Of a DNA stretch of 64,000 nt, positions 1 to 9,084 are shown piece after piece. The stretch's first letter is position 1, and each line of letters begins with the position of its first letter. The translations under genes were made by a program, and so were the position numbers. The DNA is taken from contig NZ_PJMQ01000001.1 of the NCBI RefSeq assembly GCF_002846335.1, positions 5,518,001-5,582,000 of the forward strand, read 5' to 3'. Under the pieces are notes generated by a model. The model made no database searches and had not been told where the DNA came from. It worked only from the letters and a program-made list of their open reading frames with translations. This DNA is from Janthinobacterium sp. 61 (GTDB taxonomy: Bacteria; Pseudomonadota; Gammaproteobacteria; Burkholderiales; Burkholderiaceae_D).

Positions 1-521
1 AAAAACTCATGATTGGACAGGCTGCGCTGGCCCGGCTGAGTGGCGACTGTATCGCCATCTTCCGGATAGACAAAGATCAGGTCGATATCCGACGAGACGT
101 TCAGCTCGCCGCCGCCCTGCTTGCCCATCGCCAGCACCATCAAGGCCTGTTCCTCGCCCGATTCCTCGCCGACGGGCATGCCGTGCAGGGCCACCATCTC
201 GGCCATGATGGCGTCCACATGCGTGCGGATGGCGAAATCGGCAAAGCCCGTCATGGCCGTGACGACCTCGTTCAAGTCCGCCTGGCCGCCCAGATCGCGC
301 TCGATCAGGCCGCAGACGAGCAGGTTGCGCAGGCGGCGCATGGCGCGCTCGGCCGGCAGCGGGGGCGTGGCGGCGTTCGCCTGCTCAAGCAGCGCGGTGG
401 AAAAATCGAGCCCGTCGAGCGGCGCGCGCACCAGTTGCGCTACTTGCGCGGCGCGCTCGGGGGCGGCGCCCAGCCAGCGCTGGTAGAAACGGGAGGCGGA
501 GATCAAAGGCTGTGTGCTCAT
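1..521 (-). CDS. glnE: Glutamate-ammonia-ligase adenylyltransferase, N-terminal part (partial)
   Basis: The minus strand reads from an ATG at 521 through the left window edge, giving 173 codons of an N-terminus; the C-terminal part lies outside. Close to the edge the frame reads [19 protein letters not shown], the nucleotidyltransferase signature of GlnE with its paired aspartates. In this family the enzyme adds and removes AMP on glutamine synthetase in response to nitrogen status signalled by PII. The catalytic motif lies unusually near the start (around residue 140), in line with the shorter N-termini seen in some betaproteobacterial GlnE proteins, though an upstream start cannot be excluded. 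It is divergent from the yhdP cluster. No strong ribosome binding site is visible before 521. Confidence 0.9.
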   Translation of the reverse strand, partial: MSTQPLISASRFYQRWLGAAPERAAQVAQLVRAPLDGLDFSTALLEQANAATPPLPAERAMRRLRNLLVCGLIERDLGGQADLNEVVTAMTGFADFAIRTHVDAIMAEMVALHGMPVGEESGEEQALMVLAMGKQGGGELNVSSDIDLIFVYPEDGDTVATQPGQRSLSNHEF

Positions 522-758
522 GGTGTTGGTAAGGGTCTCGTGAATGCTGCGTGCATGGTTCTTGTTTAACTTGGCTGCGAACGGCGGGGGATGCGGTAAA
601 ATTGTGCCGCTGGCGCGAATGCCGCCGGCAGGGCGTGCTCTTCCGGACGATGGTAAGGGAGGCTTTGCTCAGAAGCAAGCGCAAGGATGCAGGCGCGCAC
701 CACGAATGCAGACGATTTTTGCCATTATTTGACGCCGGGCCAGTTTATTAGCTTATTG

Positions 759-3700
759 ATGCAAAAACCGCCAGAAGCAAGCGTGACAGAACATGTGCCA
801 TTGGCCCTGCGCTGGCAGAGGCTGCGTGCCGCCTATCGCATGGCCAACCTGGCCACCCACCATGTGTTGGGTTTTACCATCAAACTGGTGCTGCTCGCGT
901 ATTTCGCCTTCGCCGTGCTGTTTTTATTCCTGCGCTACGCCATCCTGCCGAATATCGATTACTACAAGGGTGATATCGAGCGGGCGGCCAGCCGCGCGCT
1001 GGGCAACCCTGTCAGCATCGCGCGTATTTATGCCTCGTGGCATGGCGTGCGGCCGAATCTTTTCCTGGGCGACGTGAGCCTGCGCGACCAGGCAGGCCGT
1101 CAGGCGCTGAGCCTGCCAAGTGTCTCGGCCACCGTGTCGTGGTGGAGCGTGCTCGGTTCCGTGCGTTTCGAGACCCTGGAAATCACGCGGCCCGACCTCG
1201 ATGTGCGGCGCAGCACGGATGGCAAACTGTATGTGGCCGGCGTGCTGCTCGACAGCACCCAGGGCAGCGATGGCAAGGGCGCCGACTGGCTGCTGTCGCA
1301 GCATGAGATCATCATTCACGACGGCAAGGTGCGCTGGACGGATGAAGCGCGCGGTACGCCGGAGCTGGCTTTAAGCCAGGTCAACTTGTTGCTGCGCAAC
1401 CGCTGGCGCAGCCACCGGCTGGGCTTGCAGGCCACGCCGCCCGCCAGCCTGGCCGCGCCTATCGATGTGCGCGCTCACTTCACGCATCCCCCTTTCAGCA
1501 CGCGCATCTCGGATGTGTCCATGTGGAAGGGCGAGTTGTACGCCGACCTGAAAAACGCCGACCTGGCCGCCTGGCGCAGCTATCTCGACTATCCGTTTGA
1601 ATTGAGCCAGGGCAAGGGCGCCCTGCGCGCCTGGCTGAGCCTGGATCACGCGCGCCTGGCCGGCTTCACGGCCGATGTGGGTTTGACGGATGTGCAGGCG
1701 CAACTGGGCGAGCATATCGCCCCGCTCGATTTGCTGTCCGTCAGCGGGCGCATTTCGGCAAAGGAAGAGCTGTCGGCGCAAGTGCCGGACGGCAAGCCAA
1801 CCTTTGGCGCGAATGGACACCAGGTGGAGTTGACGAATTTCGCAGTGGAAACGCGCGATGGCCTCAGCTTGCCGCCCACGACCTTGTCCGAACGCTTTGT
1901 TGCCGCCACCAAACGCAAGCCGGCGCGCACGGAAATCACGGCCAAGTCCCTCGATTTGCAAACCCTGGCCGCGTTGGCCGACAAGCTGCCGCTGGGCGAG
2001 CAGCAGCGCCAGCGCCTCGACGCTCTGGCGCCGCGCGGACGGTTGCAGGATTTTTCAGCGCAATGGGAAGGCGACATGGCCACGCCCGCCAGCTACCGCC
2101 TGCGCGGCAAGCTCATCGACCTGGGCTTGAATGCGCAGCCGGCGCGCCTGGCCGTGGCGAAGACGGCGAGCAGCCCTGCACAGGCGGCCGCGCCAGCCGT
2201 TCCAGGCTTCGACCACCTGAGCGGCAGCATTGACGCCAATGACAAGGGCGGCAGCATCAGCATCGACGCCCAAGACCTGGTGCTGCAATTTCCCACCTAC
2301 CTGAGCGAGCCGGCCTTGCCGTTCGAACAATTCGCCATGCAGGCGCGCTGGACCTTTGAAGCGGAGAATATGCTGCAAGTCGGGCTGGACAAGCTCGACT
2401 TCAATCAGCAAGGCTTGCGCGTCGCCCTGCAAGGCACGCACCGCATGCCGCTGGACGGCAAGAACCTGGGCCAGGTCGATTTGACGGGGACGATCGACAA
2501 TTTCCAGATCAACACCATTGGCCGTTATCTGCCACTGCAAACGCCCGAGCACCTGCGCCACTGGCTGACGGGTGCGTTGGAAGGCGGCGTGGCGCGCGAT
2601 GTCAGCCTGCGCCTGCGCGGCGAACTTGAGCACTTCCCCTTCAAGGCTGATACGCCTGCCCAGCGCAGCCGTGGCGACTTCCGTGTTGCCGGCAAGATCG
2701 AGAATGGCATCCTGAATTATGCGCCCGGGGAATTTGCGGAAAACGGACCGCTGGCGGGCAAGGCGCCCCTGTGGCCGCAGGCGGAAAAAATCAAGGGCAG
2801 CTTTATTTTCGAGCGGGCGCGCATGGAAATTCGCGGCGATACGGCCATGACGGGCGGCGTGGCCTTGACGAACGTCAAAGCCGTGATTCCCGACCTGACC
2901 GTATTCGACACCTTGCTCGACATCGACGGCAACGCGGCCGGTCCCATGCAGGAATTCCTCAAGTATGTGACGGCCAGCCCCGTGCTGGGCTGGATCGAAC
3001 ATTTCACGGATGAAACGACGGCGACGGGCAACGCCAGGCTGGCCCTCAAATTGCACTTGCCGATCGAGCGCATGCTGGAGTCGACCGTGCAGGGCAGCTT
3101 GCAACTGGCGGGCAATGACGTGGTGCTGTTCCATGACATGCCGCCCGTGCTGGGCACGCAGGGCAAGATCGAATTCAACGAAAAGGGCGTCAACCTGAAT
3201 GGCTTGAACGGCAGCCTGCTGGGCGGGCCGCTGGCCATCTCGGGTGGCACGCAGGCGGACAATTCCATCCAGGTGAAAATCGCCGGCAACATGACCATCG
3301 ATGGCTTGCGCAAGACGTATCCGGCACCGGTGCTGCAGCGCCTGGCGAAACATTTGAACGGCGGCGCGCGCTACAGCGGCCTGATCACGGCGCGCGACCA
3401 TCAGGTGGTGGTCAATGTCGAGTCGCCGCTGGCGGGCCTGGGCCTGGATTTCCCCGCCCCCCTGAAAAAGCCGGCCGGCGATAGTCTGCCCGTGAAATTT
3501 ACCCTGACGGGCAATGCGGCGAACGGCGCAGGCCTGCGCACGGACGATATCCGCATCGTGCTGGGGTCTGGCATCGCTGCCCGCTACCAGCGCCAGAAGC
3601 AGGGCAAGGATGCCTGGCGCCTGGTGCGCGGCGGCATCGGCGTGAACGTGCCGGCGCCGGAACCGGACAGCGGCATGATGCTCAACGTGAATATGAAAAC

Positions 3701-4946
3701 GCTGGATGTGGATAGCTGGATCGCCGTCGGCAGCGAAATCGCCGGCAGCGCCACGGCGCCAGCCGAGGCGGGCGGCAGCGCCGACGACGCGCCCGATATC
3801 GCGCAATACGTGGTGCCGGACATGATGGCGGCGCGCGCCAGCGAACTGATGCTGGGCGAGCGCAAGCTGGAAAACGTGGTGGTCGGCGCCACGCATCAAA
3901 AGGATGTGTGGCAAGCCAATATTGACGCGAAACAAGTGTCGGGTTATGTGACGTGGCTGGAAACACCGTCCGGCCTGGGCAAGATGACGGCGCGCCTGTC
4001 CTCGCTGATTATTCCGGAATCGGCCGCCAACGATGTGAAAAATTTGCTGGAAGGCAAGAGCGGCGCCCAGTCGATCCCTTCGCTCGATATCATCGCCGAG
4101 CAATTTGAACTGTTCAACAAGAAGATCGGCCGGCTGGAGTTGCAGGCCTATAACACCATGGCGGCGGGCGGGCGCGAGTGGCGCGTGGGCAAACTGCAAT
4201 TGTCGAATCCCGATGGCGCGCTGAGCGGCAATGGCAAATGGGTCATCAAGGATGGGCAAAGCACGACCAGCCTGCGTTTTGGCCTCGATATCGTCGATGC
4301 GGGCAAGTTGCTCGACCGCTTCGGCTTTGCCGACACGGTGCGTCGCGGCAAGGGGCGCCTGAGCGGCGACATCGCCTGGAACGGCTTGCCGTATTCGCTG
4401 GACATTCCTACCCTGTCGGGGCAGATCGAGATGAATGTGGAGTCGGGCCAGTTCCTCAAGCAGGATCCGGGCGCGGCCAAGCTGTTGGGCGTGCTCAGCC
4501 TGCAAGCCTTGCCCCGTTTGCTGAAACTCGATTTTCACGACGTGTTTTCCGAAGGCCTGGCCTTCGACGGCATCACGGCCAACGCCAGCATCAAACGGGG
4601 TGTGGTGACCACCGACAACCTCAAGATGCACGGCGTGGCGGCCACCGTACTGATGGATGGCACGGCCGACATCGCCAATGAAACGACGAATTTGCACGTG
4701 GTGGTGATCCCGGAATTTAACCTGGGCACGGGGCCGCTCGTGTATGCGCTGGCTGTCAATCCCGTCATCGGCCTGGGCAGTTTCCTGGCGCAATTGTTCC
4801 TGCGCGCGCCCGTGATGAAGGCGCTCACTTACCATATGCAGATCGCCGGCCCGTGGAAGTCGCCCGTCGTGACCAAGCTCGACGGTGGTAAATTGGAGCC
4901 TGTCGCTGTTCCTGCCGCTGCAGCGGCGGAGGCTGTGGCGAAATAA
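759..4946 (+). CDS. yhdP: YhdP family AsmA-like envelope protein
   Basis: This encodes about 1395 residues with one membrane segment near residues 38-60 (rich in Leu, Phe and Ala) followed by a very long periplasmic region, as in YhdP/TIGR02099 proteins. That AsmA-like family includes E. coli YhdP, which is linked to phospholipid transport to the outer membrane. The body alternates beta-rich repeats, and the conserved C-terminal block includes the stretch VVVIPEFNLGTGPLVYALA. The start is uncertain: ATG 687, ATG 759 and GTG 783 are in frame. I chose 759 because the residues before it look unlike protein. A nitrilase and tldD follow closely, the order commonly seen for yhdP in proteobacteria. 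Family assignment is firm; the exact lipid role is inferred from E. coli. Confidence 0.9.
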   Translation: MQKPPEASVTEHVPLALRWQRLRAAYRMANLATHHVLGFTIKLVLLAYFAFAVLFLFLRYAILPNIDYYKGDIERAASRALGNPVSIARIYASWHGVRPNLFLGDVSLRDQAGRQALSLPSVSATVSWWSVLGSVRFETLEITRPDLDVRRSTDGKLYVAGVLLDSTQGSDGKGADWLLSQHEIIIHDGKVRWTDEARGTPELALSQVNLLLRNRWRSHRLGLQATPPASLAAPIDVRAHFTHPPFSTRISDVSMWKGELYADLKNADLAAWRSYLDYPFELSQGKGALRAWLSLDHARLAGFTADVGLTDVQAQLGEHIAPLDLLSVSGRISAKEELSAQVPDGKPTFGANGHQVELTNFAVETRDGLSLPPTTLSERFVAATKRKPARTEITAKSLDLQTLAALADKLPLGEQQRQRLDALAPRGRLQDFSAQWEGDMATPASYRLRGKLIDLGLNAQPARLAVAKTASSPAQAAAPAVPGFDHLSGSIDANDKGGSISIDAQDLVLQFPTYLSEPALPFEQFAMQARWTFEAENMLQVGLDKLDFNQQGLRVALQGTHRMPLDGKNLGQVDLTGTIDNFQINTIGRYLPLQTPEHLRHWLTGALEGGVARDVSLRLRGELEHFPFKADTPAQRSRGDFRVAGKIENGILNYAPGEFAENGPLAGKAPLWPQAEKIKGSFIFERARMEIRGDTAMTGGVALTNVKAVIPDLTVFDTLLDIDGNAAGPMQEFLKYVTASPVLGWIEHFTDETTATGNARLALKLHLPIERMLESTVQGSLQLAGNDVVLFHDMPPVLGTQGKIEFNEKGVNLNGLNGSLLGGPLAISGGTQADNSIQVKIAGNMTIDGLRKTYPAPVLQRLAKHLNGGARYSGLITARDHQVVVNVESPLAGLGLDFPAPLKKPAGDSLPVKFTLTGNAANGAGLRTDDIRIVLGSGIAARYQRQKQGKDAWRLVRGGIGVNVPAPEPDSGMMLNVNMKTLDVDSWIAVGSEIAGSATAPAEAGGSADDAPDIAQYVVPDMMAARASELMLGERKLENVVVGATHQKDVWQANIDAKQVSGYVTWLETPSGLGKMTARLSSLIIPESAANDVKNLLEGKSGAQSIPSLDIIAEQFELFNKKIGRLELQAYNTMAAGGREWRVGKLQLSNPDGALSGNGKWVIKDGQSTTSLRFGLDIVDAGKLLDRFGFADTVRRGKGRLSGDIAWNGLPYSLDIPTLSGQIEMNVESGQFLKQDPGAAKLLGVLSLQALPRLLKLDFHDVFSEGLAFDGITANASIKRGVVTTDNLKMHGVAATVLMDGTADIANETTNLHVVVIPEFNLGTGPLVYALAVNPVIGLGSFLAQLFLRAPVMKALTYHMQIAGPWKSPVVTKLDGGKLEPVAVPAAAAAEAVAK

Positions 4947-4979
4947 GCGTGGCGTTCGAATGGATAAGAGGTGGCAATG

Positions 4980-5777
4980 ATGCATACAGTCGCAGCAATA
5001 CAAATGATTTCCTCGCCGTCCGTGGAAGACAACCTGGCCACGGCGCGGCGCCTGGTGGCGCAGGCCGCCGCCGGTGGCGCGCAGCTGGTGGTGCTGCCCG
5101 AATACTGGGCCATCATGGGCCGGCAGGAAACGGACAAGCTGGCCCATGCGGAACAGCCCGGCAGCGGCCCTATCCAGGATGGCATGGCGCAGATGGCGCG
5201 CCAGCATGGCATCTGGCTGATCGGCGGCACCTTGCCACTGATCTCCGGCGAGGAGGGCAAGGTCTTGAATACCACGCTGGTGTACGACCCGCAAGGCGTG
5301 CCGGCCGGCCGCTACGACAAGATCCACCTGTTCGGTTTTACGCGCGGCACCGAGTCCTATAACGAATCGCGCACCATCGTGCCCGGTGCGCAAGTGCGCG
5401 CTATCGAGACGCCGTTCGGCCGCGTCGGCCTGTCCATCTGCTATGACCTGCGCTTTCCCGAGCTGTACCGCGCCATGGGCGATTGCGCGCTGATTGTCGT
5501 GCCGGCCGCGTTTACCCATACGACGGGCAGCGCCCATTGGGAAGTGCTGCTGCGTGCGCGCGCCATCGAAAACCAGTGCTATGTGCTGGCCTCGGCGCAG
5601 GGTGGCTTGCACCCGAACGGCCGGCGTACCTGGGGCCACAGCATGCTGATCGACCCGTGGGGAGAAGTGAAAGCCGTGTTGCCCGAAGGCGAGGGCGTGG
5701 TGAGCGGCGAAATCGACCTGCTGTTTTTGGCCGGCGTGCGCGAATCCTTGCCCGCTTTAGCCCACCGCACCATGTAA
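4980..5777 (+). CDS. Carbon-nitrogen hydrolase (nitrilase/Nit family)
   Basis: The 265-residue product has the complete catalytic triad of the nitrilase superfamily: Glu41 in VVLPEYW, Lys114 in RYDKIHLF and Cys154 in GLSICYDLRFPE. The pattern and size best match the Nit1/YafV-like amidases, in which deaminated glutathione is the known substrate of several members; substrate identity here is inference. The start at ATG 4980 is preceded by an AAGAGGTGG purine run at good spacing; ATG 4977 and GTG 4971 are in-frame alternatives only one to three codons upstream. The gene lies 33 bases after yhdP and 19 before tldD, so the three genes are probably one transcript. Confidence 0.92.
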   Translation: MHTVAAIQMISSPSVEDNLATARRLVAQAAAGGAQLVVLPEYWAIMGRQETDKLAHAEQPGSGPIQDGMAQMARQHGIWLIGGTLPLISGEEGKVLNTTLVYDPQGVPAGRYDKIHLFGFTRGTESYNESRTIVPGAQVRAIETPFGRVGLSICYDLRFPELYRAMGDCALIVVPAAFTHTTGSAHWEVLLRARAIENQCYVLASAQGGLHPNGRRTWGHSMLIDPWGEVKAVLPEGEGVVSGEIDLLFLAGVRESLPALAHRTM

Positions 5778-5796
5778 ATGTAAAGAATAGATAGCC

Positions 5797-7257
5797 ATGA
5801 TCCCATTTGAACCCAATCTGTCCAGCCTGGCCGTGGCGCGCGAACTCCTGCTTACGCCGTTTGGCCTGGACGAAGACAAGCTGCTCAAGGCCCTGGGCAC
5901 GATGTTTACACACAAGGTCGACTATGCCGACCTGTATTTCCAGTCGACCAAGAGCGAAGGCTGGAGCCTGGAAGAGGGCATCGTCAAGACGGGCAGTTTT
6001 TCCATCGACCAGGGCGTGGGCGTGCGCGCCGTGTCCGGCGACAAGACGGCCTTTGCGTATTCCGACGACATTTCCGAGCGGGCCTTGCTGGAAGCGGCGG
6101 CGGCCACGCGCACCATCGCACGCGCGGGTGCCGGCAGAGTCAAGATCGCGGGCCAGATGCTGGCGCAGGGCGGACGTTCCTTGTACCTGCCCAACGATCC
6201 GCTCGCCTCGCTGGACGCCACGGCCAAGGTGCAATTGCTTGAGCGCGTGGAAAAGATGGCACGGGCGAAAGATCCTCGCGTGGTGCAGGTAATGGCGGGC
6301 CTGGCGGGCGAATACGACGTGGTGCTGGTGCTGCGCAGCGACGGCGTGCTGGCGGCCGATATCCGCCCGCTGGTGCGCGTCTCGCTCACCGTCATCGCGG
6401 AACAGAATGGCCGCCGCGAAACGGGTTCGGCCGGTGGCGGCGGGCGTTTCAGCTATGACTATTTCAGCGATGCCGTGTTGGAACAATACGCGGCCGAGGC
6501 TGTCAATTCGGCACTGGTGAACCTGGAAGCGCGCCCCGCGCCAGCCGGTCCCATGACCATCGTGCTGGGACCGGGCTGGCCCGGCATCCTGTTGCATGAA
6601 GCCATCGGCCATGGCCTGGAAGGCGATTTTAACCGCAAGGGTTCGTCCGCATTTTCCGGACGCATCGGCGAACGCGTGGCCGCCAAGGGCGTCACCGTGG
6701 TCGATGACGGCACCCTGGCTGGCCGGCGTGGCTCCCTGAACATCGACGACGAGGGCAATCCGACGCAGTGCACGACCCTGATCGAGGATGGCATCCTGAA
6801 GGGCTACATTCAGGACACCATGAATGCGCGCCTGATGAAGATGCCCGTGACGGGCAATGCGCGCCGCGAATCGTTCGCCCACCTGCCCATGCCGCGCATG
6901 ACGAACACTTATATGCTGGGCGGCGACCGGGACCCGGGTGAAATCCTCGCTTCCGTGAAGAACGGCTTGTATGCAGTCAACTTTGGCGGCGGTCAGGTCG
7001 ATATTACAAACGGCAAGTTCGTCTTCTCGGCCAGCGAAGCGTACATGATCGAAAACGGCAAGCTCAGCTACCCGGTCAAGGGGGCGACCCTGATCGGCAA
7101 TGGTCCGGACGTACTCAGCCGCGTCTCCATGATCGGCAACGACATGCGCCTGGACTCGGGTGTGGGCGTGTGCGGCAAGGAGGGGCAGAGCGTGCCCGTG
7201 GGCGTAGGGCAGCCGACCTTGCGCCTGGATGGCATCACGGTTGGCGGCACGGCTTGA
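5797..7257 (+). CDS. tldD: Metalloprotease TldD
   Basis: The 486-residue product matches TldD of the TldD/TldE (PmbA) metalloprotease pair, which degrades unfolded peptides and matures modified peptides such as microcin B17. The zinc site [11 protein letters not shown] begins at His267, with Glu268 as the catalytic acid and His271 completing HExxxH. The C-terminal part has the TldD-typical glycine-rich blocks [14 protein letters not shown] and RVSMIGNDM. Length equals the usual 480 or so. It is the third gene of the yhdP-nit-tldD cluster. The partner tldE/pmbA is not in the window. Confidence 0.95.
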   Translation: MIPFEPNLSSLAVARELLLTPFGLDEDKLLKALGTMFTHKVDYADLYFQSTKSEGWSLEEGIVKTGSFSIDQGVGVRAVSGDKTAFAYSDDISERALLEAAAATRTIARAGAGRVKIAGQMLAQGGRSLYLPNDPLASLDATAKVQLLERVEKMARAKDPRVVQVMAGLAGEYDVVLVLRSDGVLAADIRPLVRVSLTVIAEQNGRRETGSAGGGGRFSYDYFSDAVLEQYAAEAVNSALVNLEARPAPAGPMTIVLGPGWPGILLHEAIGHGLEGDFNRKGSSAFSGRIGERVAAKGVTVVDDGTLAGRRGSLNIDDEGNPTQCTTLIEDGILKGYIQDTMNARLMKMPVTGNARRESFAHLPMPRMTNTYMLGGDRDPGEILASVKNGLYAVNFGGGQVDITNGKFVFSASEAYMIENGKLSYPVKGATLIGNGPDVLSRVSMIGNDMRLDSGVGVCGKEGQSVPVGVGQPTLRLDGITVGGTA

Positions 7258-7588
7258 ATCAGGGGCCAACCCCAAACACCTGCGCCTTAAAAGTGGTGGT
7301 GAAAATGGAGCGGCAGTTGTAGCGTAAATCATGCGATGCTCCTGGAGGTCAGGCCGGAAAGGGCGGGCCGCCCTGAAGTCCTGGCCGTGTGGCCTGGGCG
7401 GCATTCGATCTGCATCAGTAGTGCGTCGCTTGCCACTGTCAAAAAAGGGCTGGCGTGGAGAGTGCGCCACGGCGGCCACAGCGTTGCCAGCCAGCCGAGG
7501 CGTATCGACAGCGCGCAACTTTTTATACTTTTTTACGCACTTTGCAGTGTAAAACGGCGGCGGCATGCGGCTTTGCCGACAAATATGC
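7258..7588. other. Non-coding stretch between tldD and the aroG promoter
   Basis: About 330 bases without a convincing gene. Open frames in this stretch on either strand lack a ribosome binding site and protein-like composition. No clear intrinsic terminator for tldD was found here. Confidence 0.5.
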
Positions 7589-7618
7589 TTGCCAACCCTT
7601 GCAATTTAGGTTTATAGT
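7589..7618 (+). promoter_or_regulatory. Predicted sigma-70 promoter of the aroG attenuator transcript
   Basis: A -35 TTGCCA (7589-7594) and a -10 TATAGT (7613-7618) are separated by 18 bases. Transcription would start near 7625, a few bases before the leader-peptide start codons. It is the best promoter match between tldD and aroG. Confidence 0.55.
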
Positions 7619-7643
7619 CGTTCATCACTTATGGATGACTCGC

Positions 7644-7712
7644 ATGTTCGCTCGCCACTTTTTTACCGCTTATTTTTACTTTAGCAATTCCAACCCAAAG
7701 GCGGTGGAGTAG
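7644..7712 (+). CDS. Phe/Tyr-rich leader peptide of aroG
   Basis: A 22-codon frame (ATG 7644, stop TAG 7710; an in-frame ATG at 7635 would add three codons) encodes a peptide containing HFFTAYFYFS. Seven of residues 2-13 are Phe or Tyr, which is far from random composition. It lies between the predicted promoter and an intrinsic terminator, directly upstream of DAHP synthase, the first step of aromatic amino acid synthesis. This matches the logic of enterobacterial pheL: ribosome stalling at Phe/Tyr codons would sense charged tRNA. Within the coding run, ACCGCT (7665-7670) can pair with AGCGGT (7711-7716). The peptide itself probably has no function beyond being translated. The ribosome binding site is weak and the 5' leader short. 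Confidence 0.65.
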   Translation: MFARHFFTAYFYFSNSNPKAVE

Positions 7713-7757
7713 CGGTCGGTTCACGTAGCAGCAAAAAACGAGATCCCAGCAAATTCT

Positions 7758-7788
7758 AAAAAACCGCCACTGATGGCGGTTTTTTTTT
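7758..7788 (+). terminator. Intrinsic terminator (attenuator) upstream of aroG
   Basis: The arms AAAAAACCGCCA (7758-7769) and TGGCGGTTTTTT (7774-7785) enclose the loop CTGA, and the T run extends to 7788. The hairpin ends about 40 bases before the aroG start, so full-length aroG mRNA requires read-through. Its left arm ACCGCC (7763-7768) can pair instead with GGCGGT (7700-7705) at the end of the leader peptide frame, giving an antiterminator. Confidence 0.8.
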
Positions 7789-7828
7789 ACCCAGATGTTT
7801 TACCCTTCCTTAAATTTTGGAGAAAATG

Positions 7829-8893
7829 ATGCCCCGCACCGATGATTTGCGAATTCGCGAAATGAAGGAATTGACCCCGCCGTCCCACCTGATCCGCGAA
7901 TTCGCCTGCTCGGAGCAAGCCGAACAGACTGCTGCCAGCGCCCGTATCGCCCTGCACCGTATCTTGCATGGCCAGGATGACCGTCTGATGGTGGTGATCG
8001 GGCCTTGCTCCATCCACGATACCAAGGCGGCGATGGAATATGCGCGCCTGCTGGTCAAGGAGCGCGCGCGTTTCGCGGGCGAACTGGAAATCGTCATGCG
8101 CGTCTACTTCGAAAAACCGCGCACCACGGTGGGCTGGAAGGGCCTGATCAACGACCCGTACATGGACAACAGCTTCCGCATTAACGATGGCTTGCGCATG
8201 GCGCGCGAACTGTTGCGCGATATCAATGAGCTGGGCTTGCCGGCCGGCACCGAGTTCCTCGACGTGATCAGCCCGCAATACATTGCCGACCTGATCAGCT
8301 GGGGCGCTATCGGCGCGCGCACCACGGAGTCGCAGGTGCACCGCGAGCTGGCCTCGGGACTGTCGTGTCCCGTCGGCTTCAAGAATGGCACGGACGGCAA
8401 TGTGAAAATCGCCGTGGAAGCCATCAAGGCCGCCTCGCAGCCGCACCATTTTCTTTCCGTCACGAAGGGCGGCCACTCGGCCATCGTCTCGACCAACGGC
8501 AACGAGGATTGCCATATCATTTTGCGCGGTGGCAAGACGCCCAACTATGATGCTGCCAGCGTGGACGAGGCCTGCAAGGCCATCGCCGCGCAGGGCCTGG
8601 CGGCGCGTCTGATGATCGACGCCTCGCATGCGAACAGCTCGAAAAAACCGGAAAACCAGATCCCCGTGTGTGCCGACATCGCCAGCCAGGTGGCAGGTGG
8701 CGATGGCCGCATCGTCGGCGTCATGGTGGAATCGCACCTGGTGGCGGGGCGCCAGGATTTGATCCCGGGCAAGGAATTGATCTATGGCCAGTCCGTCACG
8801 GATGGCTGCATCGACTGGAGCGCCAGTGTGGCCGTGCTGGAAAACCTGGCGGCGGCCGTCAAGCAACGCCGCCTGCAGGGCGACGCGGAATGA
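7829..8893 (+). CDS. aroG: 3-deoxy-7-phosphoheptulonate (DAHP) synthase, class I
   Basis: The 354-residue product condenses phosphoenolpyruvate and erythrose 4-phosphate, the entry step of the shikimate pathway. Class I AroF/G/H hallmarks are visible: VVIGPCSIHD near the N-terminus, KPRTTVGWKGLINDP, GARTTESQVHRELASG with the PEP-binding Arg, and DASHANSSKKPENQ. GGAG (7819-7822) supports ATG 7829; ATG 7826 is equally in frame. Expression is probably controlled by the attenuator just upstream, which implies Phe and/or Tyr sensing. Whether the enzyme is also feedback-inhibited by Phe or Tyr cannot be told from sequence reading, so the symbol aroG is used in its general sense. Confidence 0.95.
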   Translation: MPRTDDLRIREMKELTPPSHLIREFACSEQAEQTAASARIALHRILHGQDDRLMVVIGPCSIHDTKAAMEYARLLVKERARFAGELEIVMRVYFEKPRTTVGWKGLINDPYMDNSFRINDGLRMARELLRDINELGLPAGTEFLDVISPQYIADLISWGAIGARTTESQVHRELASGLSCPVGFKNGTDGNVKIAVEAIKAASQPHHFLSVTKGGHSAIVSTNGNEDCHIILRGGKTPNYDAASVDEACKAIAAQGLAARLMIDASHANSSKKPENQIPVCADIASQVAGGDGRIVGVMVESHLVAGRQDLIPGKELIYGQSVTDGCIDWSASVAVLENLAAAVKQRRLQGDAE

Positions 8894-8920
8894 AATGACG
8901 TGGCGCGCAGCATGAAAAAA

Positions 8921-8952
8921 AGCCCGGAAAGCTAAGCTTTCCGGGCTTTTTT
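8921..8952 (+). terminator. Intrinsic terminator after aroG
   Basis: The arms AGCCCGGAAAG (8921-8931) and CTTTCCGGGCT (8937-8947) are perfectly complementary and followed by six T. An A run before the left arm means it could also work on the minus strand. Confidence 0.85.
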
Positions 8953-8964
8953 ACTTCATTCAAG

Positions 8965-9082
8965 ACGCCTGACAGAAGCGTGGCGAGCGGCAACGAGTTG
9001 CGGCCGAGACGCGGAACTGTGCTTGAGCACAGTGAGCATCGCAGGCTGCAAATCGCGACGCGCAGTAGCTTGTGTCAGGTGT
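8965..9082. other. Structured inverted element between aroG and the first TonB receptor
   Basis: An outer stem pairs ACGCCTGACAGAAGC (8965-8979) with GCTTGTGTCAGGTGT (9068-9082), with one mismatch and one wobble. Inside are GCAAC-GA-GTTGC and ACTGTGC-TTGA-GCACAGT hairpins. It starts 13 bases after the aroG terminator and ends two bases before the receptor stop codon. It may act as the receptor's transcription end, or be a repeat or small RNA; none can be decided here. Confidence 0.4.
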
Positions 9083-9084
9083 AC

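Noticed and set aside
2055..5639. A 1194-codon minus-strand open frame
   Set aside because: It runs antisense through yhdP and the nitrilase gene, is His/Arg/Gln-rich as expected for the complement of GC-rich coding DNA, and has no motifs.
7455..7634. Upstream extension of the aroG leader-peptide frame
   Set aside because: The frame is open further upstream, but that part lies before the predicted promoter and is not protein-like; only the last 22-25 codons are kept.
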